Source: Anadara kagoshimensis (lineage: Eukaryota; Mollusca; Bivalvia; Arcoida; Arcidae). Taken from it: DNA of 64,000 nt. Shown in pieces: positions 57,040-64,000 of the stretch. The stretch covers positions 71,289,356 through 71,353,355 of the forward strand of contig CM037865.1 in assembly GCA_021292105.1 (NCBI GenBank), in the 5' to 3' direction. The position numbers were made by a program, and so were the translations under genes. Every line of letters starts with the position of its first letter. Positions within the stretch are counted from its first letter, which is position 1. The notes beneath the pieces were generated by a model. It saw nothing but the letters and a program-made list of their open reading frames with translations. It ran no database searches and had not been told where the DNA came from.

Positions 57040-57203
57040 AAAACAAATATACTAATTCATGTCCGAATCAAAATCCAGAAGCAAAGTAATAACTTTGGAA
57101 CTGAAAACTTAGGTTAGACAAGTGAACTTCCACCAGGGAAGTGAGACCGGGTGCTCCGGAAGGGTAATTACTTCCTGTTTAGCTAGCTACACCCGTCACG
57201 TGT
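57040..57203 (-). mobile_element. Retroelement 3' tail copy (family R)
   Basis: AAACAAATATACTAATTCATG, GAACTTCCACCAGGGAAGTG, GGTGCTCCGGAAGGGTAATT and GTTTAGCTAGCTACACCCGT. Well preserved, truncated just past CACGTG. Confidence 0.92.
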
Positions 57204-57342
57204 CAAAACTTGTATTGCTATTCATTACAAAGATAATGTATTGATTTGTAATTGCTTACTACAGTTCTGTTGTCCTGACTCTTGTATCGACTAAAATATA
57301 TATGTAACATGTCTAATATCAAGCTATAGAAATCTCAATCAA

Positions 57343-57376
<34 letters not shown>

Positions 57377-57584
57377 AAAAGAACGCTGAAATATACATGT
57401 AGCTCAAACATATTGTGCAAACCTCCAACTTGGTAAAACCAAGTACTGAATGATATTGTTATAATCAACCAGCAAATAACAACAAAATGTATATTTTATC
57501 TTACTTTGCTCAGTTTTGACTCTCATCTAAAATACTATTCTAGTAATGAACTTTGTACAGCTCTATTATGTGCAGGAGATGACA

Positions 57585-57662
57585 ATCATCTAGTCCCATG
57601 CGAGGTTCGAACTCACAACTCTTGACTAAGAGTGCCAGTGGCTGTACGACTCGGTCATGTCC
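57585..57662 (-). mobile_element. tRNA-like SINE head fragment
   Basis: The minus strand reads GCGGACATGACCGAGTCG...TGAGTTCGAACCTCGC, a tRNA-like A and B box pair. The stems do not pair well enough for a functional tRNA and no body sequence is recognised. Confidence 0.5.
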
Positions 57663-58977
57663 GCACATATATAATTATGCTTTATTATAGAAATTATCAT
57701 ACTGGACTAAATAAAATAGCATAGTGTTAAATGATAATATTTAAACCTACTCTGAAAACCATACTTTATTAATCTGAGACTCATGGTCTTCAAGATTTTT
57801 ATAAGAGATTTTGAACAATATGCTTGTACCAAAATAAACACAATTAAAGTTTGGTTTTTCACCAATGCTTGATGAGAGAATGTAAAAGGATTGATAGTTA
57901 CATTTCATATTATATAAATTTTGTTTTCACTGTTTTATTTATTTTAGTGTTTACTGAAGTTAATTAAAGAGAAGAAAAAAGAAAATCAAGAACGTTTTTG
58001 GAATGATTTTAACATTTAATTCAACACGGCTCTGTTCTGTAATCAACAATATATTGATTCAAGTGACTTTTGTTTACAAACAGTTTTGATGACAATTTGC
58101 TGTCAATAGACTTATATTTCGATGGTGCTACTAGGACTTTTCGAAAATTATTTTGGTCAGACTATTCCTGTCAGCAGTGTAAAAGTATATTGCATACCGA
58201 AAAAAACAAAGTATCGCAAAAATGAAATCAGCAAATTTAATATTGTTTTAAAATTGTTAACTATAACAGTTGTTCTAATAAAACAAAACTATTTACAGAA
58301 AACAAATTCATATTCAAGAGTTGTTGGTTTATCAAAAGATGGAATAAAAAATTACAAGTAATCAAATATTGTGTTACTTTTTTGTTGTTTGTTGTAATGT
58401 ATGATTAGTGATTCTCACTATCGGGCAAGTATTCCCTTCCATTTTCATACTTTCTGTGAGTGAGAGAATTGTTTATTTCACATGCTCTCCCGGGGGTTTT
58501 ATGTTTGGAAAACCCTTTCCGTTTACTTGCAGGAACTAGGGTCAACTTCCAAGTTTTAAAATTCATAACAAATATGTTGTAGCTTACTGATGAAATAACA
58601 GTTTACCTAGAATGATCTCCCTTTCGACGTATATTCAAACTGAAAACGTTCTTTTGACAAAAGTTATTTGTATTAATGTTCTTTCTAAAGGCTCGCTTTG
58701 ATAAAATAATCAGACTCGTCTCTGATAATTTTGTAAATAAAGTGTTTTATAACAAATAGATCTTACACTTACAGTCGTGTGGGATTGATACCAATATACC
58801 AAACTACTACGTTATCTAAATTCATTAAGTACTTGCCCAATACATGAAAGACCATAATATTTACATGTAATTTCATTCCTGGCTAATCAAAGAAATTAAT
58901 GACGGTTATACTGCCACTAAATACACTGCATTAAGTAATGAAAGTAACAGGACTTTAAAAAATGTACTTACCGCAGA

Positions 58978-59160
58978 TGACGTTGAACAAAAACATTGCT
59001 GTTTAATGTACCTTGTCATCGAAGGCGTGGAATGAAAGACCTTGCTGTTTAATGCCCCTTGTCACTGAAGGGTTGGATGAAAAAAAACGTCGCCGCTTAA
59101 TGACTTTTTTCACTCAATGTGCGGGGCGAAAACCATCGATGTTTAATTGCAATAAGCGCT
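58978..59160. repeat. Degenerate ~48 bp tandem repeat
   Basis: Three and a half units of the form TTGCTGTTTAATG(T/C)(A/C)CCTTGTCA...GAAGG...TGGA(A)TGAAA, with increasing divergence to the right. Confidence 0.6.
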
Positions 59161-59222
59161 TTGTCTGCAAACGTCACTTACAAGTTTTAATTTATTGATA
59201 TTAGTGAACTGACGATAATATC

Positions 59223-59440
59223 TACAGTACAAACCTGTAGAAAGTTTAACACTGAGCTATCGAGTTAGTGCCATCTCGGCCTCTCTTGAGCTATATCTCG
59301 ACAGCTTTCCAATAGGCGCAGTGCTATCTATCTCTTGACAGATTATTAGCCAATAGTAACCTATGTCTCGGCCACTCGATCGTCGTACTTCAACTCCTTT
59401 TCGTTCGCTCGGTGTTAAACCTTTGACAAGTCTGTACTGA
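59223..59440. mobile_element. MITE, same family as 33839-34041
   Basis: TACAGTACAAACCTGTAGAAAG...TTTAACACTGAGC at the left and GCTCGGTGTTAAACCTTTG...GTCTGTACTGA at the right form ~35 bp terminal inverted repeats. About 218 bp with no ORF. Confidence 0.85.
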
Positions 59441-60083
59441 ATGCCATTAACTTTAAAAATTCGTAAACAAAACACATTGCAAACTTCATGCATATTCTAC
59501 CTGTAATTGATGTCGCGAGTTGTTTAAAGATTGTTTAATGGACATTTGTAATTTTGTGTATCAAAGAATACTATTGATTATAATAGTAATCTAAAAACAA
59601 GTTTATAAAAGCGCAATTGTTATGTGGTAGTTTCAGAATTTTATCGTATTAAGTTTTAGCACATGATATTATTTTTTACATTACCTAACAAACTAGGAAC
59701 AAAAACGTCGGTGTCCTCTTAACTGAGAGCTAAATTCACATAGAAATCAACATACTTTAATATAAACCTTGTAGTTGTGTACAGAATAATCTCTATTCAT
59801 TGCCATCATTGATTCAGTCAAATTTTATAAAGGAATTTGGCGATAATTTGAAGAAGATTCAAGAAAATTGAAAACATATATATAATTTAAAGTGTCGCTA
59901 AATGAGACCATACTGTTAATGACGGGCTTTTATCTAGGTTTTACTGTATTCGACTACTAGTATAATGTTTTCATGAGTAGTCCCTCCTAATGGTTCTGTC
60001 TGTTCGTTATAATAAATGGTCATATACAGCCTTTCAATGCATTCCAGCTTTTGTGACATTAAAACCTTATATTACTTTTCATA

Positions 60084-60220
60084 CGTGGTGGGTATTGCTG
60101 AAGCTAGCTAGACAGGACGTGCTTACTCGTGGAAGCTCGCGTGTTTACCTTAATTTGCTAGTTTTCAAGTTTTACTTTGCTTTCGGGGTTGTAATTTAGA
60201 CATGGACCAGTATGTTTGTA
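60084..60220 (+). mobile_element. Retroelement 3' tail copy, internal deletion
   Basis: GAAGCTAGCTAGACAGGACG, TGCTTACTC, then directly GTGGAAGCTCGCGTGTTTAC and CATGGACCAGTATGTTTGTA. The GGAGCACC arm of the first hairpin is deleted. Confidence 0.85.
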
Positions 60221-60694
60221 ATTGATTTTATAAGAGTAGTCTCCAATTGAATTGCTAAGTATGGACGGATTATTTTAAATCGTTATATAGTCAAGGTGGT
60301 TATATGCTGAAAATATACATATCTGCCGTCGTACATAATGGAGGAGAGAAAATAGGAAACGTTTTCATTAACTCAATACAGTTATTTGTCGAGTTACCTC
60401 TTGCTTTATAAAATATAGTAAACTTTTGCACAATTTAAACAATAAATAATTTATTATTACAATCCTTATGTATAAATTAAATGTTCACTTTGTGATAAAT
60501 ATACTTGAAAATGTACAACTCTTCGATACCAGAAAGTATCGCTGTCAAAAATCGGAAAATATATTTATAATATTTGAAAATAATAAATTAGTTGAAATCT
60601 TATTTTCATGACGCTTTTCTTGACCAAACGTATCAAACATGATTTGATATCTTGTTTTAAATAATTAAAATTTAAAAGTTTATTTTCATTCTCG

Positions 60695-63045
60695 TCAAGA
60701 TGCTTTCTCTCGACCAAATGCACCAAAAACTCTATTTAAAAATGTCCTTGTTCGTTTTTTAAACTCCACGACTTCTCTTGACAGTGCGTAGAACGCTTCG
60801 TTAACCTGTGACACATCTTCTGAAGCTGAAACTTCTAAAAATGGACACGCGAACTCTGTTGCTAATCTTTGTCCTTAAAAACAAATACAGTGTGTAATTA
60901 TTTTCAATTTTCTCTTACAATACAACTGAATGGTAAAGTATCTAAGTTTGTAATAAAATATGCTCATTACTGAATAAAATTAAAAGTCTCACAATGACAT
61001 GCTAGATGAACAATTCCAATAAAACAGGATGTAATGATAAGGTTACATGTATAGTTCTGTTTGTTCCATCTTCCAACAAACGTTTTATTTTTATATTTGT
61101 AGATATTGTATAATTACTATTACAATATATGAACAACTAATTTTGAAGAATGTGTTAAGTATACTAGACTAGTAGTAATCTAATGTATCCTCTAACAGCT
61201 GGATACCATTATGTGATGTATCTGTCAACATTTGGTTTGAAGTTTTACTCTCGGATTGGCTGTCGGGTTTTGGCTTTGCACAATAAACAAACTGCAAATT
61301 GTTTTACGTCTGCTTTTGTTGTCCTTGATTTTTGTTGGTGTTTATATGCTGAAGTCTCGATGTCTGCGTATATATGTGCATGTGTGTGCTAGCGTTTTTA
61401 TCAAACGTAGTTTAAGCTTTAATATATATATGCAAAATTAATACTTATTAGTATTAAACAAATACCAATACCAATGTTCTCACCTTCGTCTCTGGTCACC
61501 TGTCTCATATGAGCTAGATCACATTTATTACCGACAATGACAAGAGGAATGTTTGTCCCTTTCTTAGAGTCATCAATCTTTCTTCTCATGTCTTCTAAAA
61601 TATCGAAAGTTTTCCTGCTAACTACGGAGTATACTAACATAAACCCATCCGCCCATCTTATAACGTCCTCTCTGGCACCAAGGTCATCATTCTGAAACAA
61701 AATGTTCTCATGGTTTATAATTAAAATACACACCAACCCATGTCAAAATCACAATCCAAAGGCAAAGTAAAAACTTTGAAACTGGAAAATTAAAATAAAC
61801 ACGTGAACTTCCACATGGTTAGACCGGATGCTCCGTAAAGGTAAGCACTTGCCATTTAGCTAGCTACGCCCGCCACGTGTTGAGTCAAAATTGATTTCAA
61901 ATATTTCCATTGTAATCCTGGACACAGAAACATTATATTTGTCAAGAATAATGTAATTACAATCATAAAACAACTTCAAAACAGATTTTTCAGCCAGCAC
62001 CTCTCATCCACACTCCCGCGTGTTAAATAGATATTTATAATCAAAGAAACAAGGAATTATAGGACGCCAAATATATCCAGGGCAAACTTTTATGTCTCCG
62101 TTCAATATTTAAATATTAATGAGTCGTGAGTCCTTTCACCGAATGGTTTGTTTTTTTTTTTAGACATATCTCGTTTTTTTTAAACAAGATTGTCAGAAAA
62201 TATTCAATTGAAGGGACTTAATTTGTATCGTTGTCTTTTTCTATATTCATAATAATGATGAAATACAGAATACATTTATAGTGTAACAACGGTATATTCC
62301 ACAAATAAATCTTCATTGAAAACATCTGACTTAAGCACTAACCAGACGAACCGTAAAGGCATATGACACCTTTTGTTGTTTCCGAACTCCTTTTGCTCTT
62401 GTGCAAACATGCATTAGAAAAAATGAGCATAAAGAAAACCTTAATAAGTAATGATATCTGTTTGTATATTATAGATACGTATATGTAGGGGAATTAGCTC
62501 AAATGGTAGAGCGCTCGCTTAGCATGCGAGAGGTACCGGGATCGATACCCGGATTCTCCATTGTAATTGATATTTGCATGTTTTTATTTTAATATGCAAA
62601 CAAAATTTTCCATCTGAGAAGCTATTCGCGACGAAAACTTTTTTATTAATCGCTAAAGATTAATCTATGAACAATTTCGTGCATGCACGTGAAGTGTGAG
62701 TGTGTTGTATGGTCTGCCTTGTATTAGCGCGCACTCATCGACTTTAAGGTGCTATCTCACGGAGTCAGTATGCCGCAGACAAGCGTACCACTCCCCCAGT
62801 CCATTATACTGATACCATGTGAACCAGTAAAGGCCAACGGCAAGGGAAATTCACTTTCCCACATGTGGTCTGAGCGGGACTCGAACTCACAGCGGTTAGA
62901 GACCATGGATTTGTAGACTGACGTCTTATCCATTAGGCCACCGCGGCCTCTAAATGAAGGATGCATCTTACCTCTGATATAGTGTCCAGGATTTCAAACT
63001 GAACTGATTCACCATCAACTACAGTTGTGTATTTATATTTGGCTT
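60695..63045 (-). CDS. RERG/RASL-like small GTPase, 3' three exons
   Basis: Minus-strand exons 62972-63045, 61484-61691 and 60695-60873 (stop) join with consensus splice sites, giving about 152 residues. They cover the region from just before beta-2 to the C-terminus: AKYKYTTVVDGESVQFEILD, IRWADGFMLVYSVVSRKTFD, GNKCDLAHMRQVTRDEG and EFACPFLEVSAS. G4 (NKCD) and G5 (VSAS) are present. The G3 motif is DTISEN instead of DTAGQE, losing the Gly and Gln that support switch II and hydrolysis. The C-terminus ends FGREKAS with no CaaX box, as in the RERG/RASL group. The P-loop exon or exons must lie to the right of 64,000. A tRNA gene and a SINE lie in the intron between the first two exons. The exact subfamily is uncertain. 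Confidence 0.85.
61726..62100 (-). mobile_element. Retroelement 3' end copy, two pieces
   Basis: 61726-61975 has the tail and part of the ORF end (AAACACGTGAACTTCCACAT, GCTCCGTAAAGGTAAGCAC, TTTAGCTAGCTACGCCCGCC, AATCCTGGACACAGAAACAT). 62035-62100 repeats part of the same segment (GAATTATAGGACGCCAAATA, TATCCAGGGCA), so a second fragment follows. Both lie in an intron of the GTPase gene. Confidence 0.82.
62488..62560 (+). tRNA. tRNA-Ala (anticodon AGC)
   Basis: A 73-base cloverleaf. The acceptor GGGGAAT pairs with ATTCTCC (one G-T), discriminator A. D arm GCTC..GAGC. The anticodon arm CTCGC-TTAGCAT-GCGAG has AGC at the wobble triplet. The T arm is CCGGG-ATCGATA-CCCGG. A box TAGCTCAAATGG and B box GGGATCGATACC are intact. 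A TTTTT terminator follows about 20 bases downstream. All stems pair, so this is a likely functional gene, not a SINE head. It lies within a GTPase intron on the opposite strand. Confidence 0.95.
62757..62953 (-). mobile_element. tRNA-derived SINE (tRNA-Arg-like head)
   Basis: The minus strand reads GAGGCCGCGGTGGCCTAATG, GATAAGACGTCAG and TGAGTTCGAGTCCCGCTC, a good A/B-box tRNA-like head. A body follows with CACATGTGGGAAAGTGAATT and TGGACTGGGGGAGTGGTACG. It is a different family from the SINE at 17053. Confidence 0.82.
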
Positions 63046-64000
63046 CTAAAAATACAAAATTAAAAGCACCTTTAATGACTGCTATAAAAATACTATGATT
63101 TCTGAAGGGCTGTTGAAAAAAGGAACACCCAACATGTCTTTAACTGCACAACACTCTATAAATTTTCAACAAAATTCCTTTGCCAGAAATCACAAATTAG
63201 TATAATTAGCATGTGCTACTTTTGAATGTATTATTTCATAAAAATGAAAAAGTAGCACATGACATAATTAAAACAATAGGAGTTTATTGAAAAAATATAC
63301 GAGGAAGGTGGAAATTGAAAAACCCTTGCTTATAACTCGAAATCCATCAGGTTATACGCAAATGGTTTAATAACCATTTTAAACAATTCACTTCGAAAAT
63401 TATGTTTAGAGGTTTAGAAAAAATACTGTCCTTGAGGTCAGCAATCCAACTCTGAGAGAGAGAGAGAGTTAATTCAGGAATGACAGATGCATTCACATCA
63501 ACACACATTCCTCCTTTGATACTATTACCCAGTGCGTGCCTGTGGGTACATAAAACCGTCAGACATAATTATATATACTATGCATTTACCAATATATCTG
63601 TCTTGTAAATCAATTTAAGGTGCATGTCTTAGAATTCTTTGAAGTTGTATTGACCATTAAATGACCATTTCTGTTGGTATTGTAACTAGATTTCTGCACT
63701 GTAAAGAGTCAATGATGTTGTTACTCATGTACTGTAAATTGGAAATAGTTCGAGTCAGCTGATTTTTGCGAGAAGTGACATTTCAATTCTTTATGCTTTG
63801 CTTATTAATTATAGTCAAAGTAGTTTCAAATAACTTTTTCTCCTATCTGAAAGGTATTATTCCCTGTAGAACAAGGGTAGGTCATGTGCAGAAAATGGTA
63901 TTTGGTTGGTTAAGTTTGTACGTATAGACGGTTTAAAAATAAATAAATAATTATAAAGTATATACTTTAGGCTTGGTTTTATTGGAGTTGTTCGTCTTCT
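63046..64000. other. Right-edge intron sequence of the GTPase gene
   Basis: No P-loop exon was found on the minus strand here. Contains the 50 bp hairpin copy at 63211-63260 and a short GA run near 63,460; otherwise featureless. Confidence 0.6.
63211..63260. repeat. 50 bp hairpin element, copy 2
   Basis: ATGTGCTACTTTTGAATG...AAAAAGTAGCACAT, the reverse complement of the element at 38304-38353 with about three differences over 50 bases. Confidence 0.85.

Larger units (their letters stand above)
56728..60694. other. 4 kb between the Kazal gene and the GTPase gene
   Basis: No gene supported. It holds two family R tails, a tRNA-like SINE fragment, a poly-A run (57341-57374), a short degenerate tandem repeat (58978-59160) and a MITE (59223-59440). 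The open stretch at 58122-58361 is lysine-rich AT noise. Confidence 0.6.

Noticed and set aside
9151-60220. Family R tails as hammerhead-ribozyme retrozymes
   Set aside because: I looked for the CTGATGA...GAAA hammerhead core in the conserved tail and did not find it; the stem-loops present do not form that fold.

Overview
This window is animal nuclear DNA. It is AT-rich and intron-rich, with GT/AG introns, many microsatellites, and dense short interspersed and satellite repeats. The repeat families (CTCAGGTGAGCTAA-ended elements with tandem cores, tRNA-derived SINEs, foldback elements) and the gene content (expanded GM2-activator-like, Kazal and ShKT families) look like a bivalve mollusc, perhaps a venerid clam. 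The taxon is an inference from pattern memory; no search was run.

Layout. 1-8256 is a satellite array of ~187 bp monomers, with higher-order repeats of seven or eight monomers in its second half. 8800-10980 (+) holds the last three recognisable exons of a single-pass membrane protein of unknown type. 12125-44306 is a tandem cluster of four minus-strand genes (12125-22875, 23731-27804, 32840-37633, 41103-44306). They encode small secreted proteins of the GM2 ganglioside activator family. All four share the same four-exon plan and intron phases (1, 2, 0). The second copy has a frame break in its first exon. Their introns and spacers hold most of the mobile DNA: two Helitron-like elements packed with AGGTCA-type motifs, foldback and TA-flanked MITEs, a nested tRNA-SINE with a readable target-site duplication, and about twenty 5'-truncated copies of one retroelement. 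The 35.3-36.3 kb copy of that retroelement still encodes part of a YIDD reverse transcriptase.

45382-47932 (+) is a two-exon membrane-anchored cholinesterase/carboxylesterase-like gene. 48249-49294 (+) has two cysteine-rich exons, the last encoding a ShKT domain. 53625-56727 (+) is a five-exon, three-domain Kazal protease inhibitor gene with a TATA box; its third exon and the preceding intron were duplicated in tandem very recently. 60695-63045 (-) is the 3' part of a RERG/RASL-like small GTPase gene whose first exon or exons lie beyond the right edge. A complete tRNA-Ala(AGC) gene at 62488-62560 sits in one of its introns.

Taken together, the secreted products (lipid-binding GM2A-like proteins, protease inhibitor, ShKT protein, esterase) suggest a locus rich in lineage-expanded secretory genes, possibly digestive or immune. 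I found no wholly new molecular system. The most distinctive observations are the GM2A-like cluster, the fresh exon duplication in the Kazal gene, the satellite higher-order structure and the structured retroelement tails.
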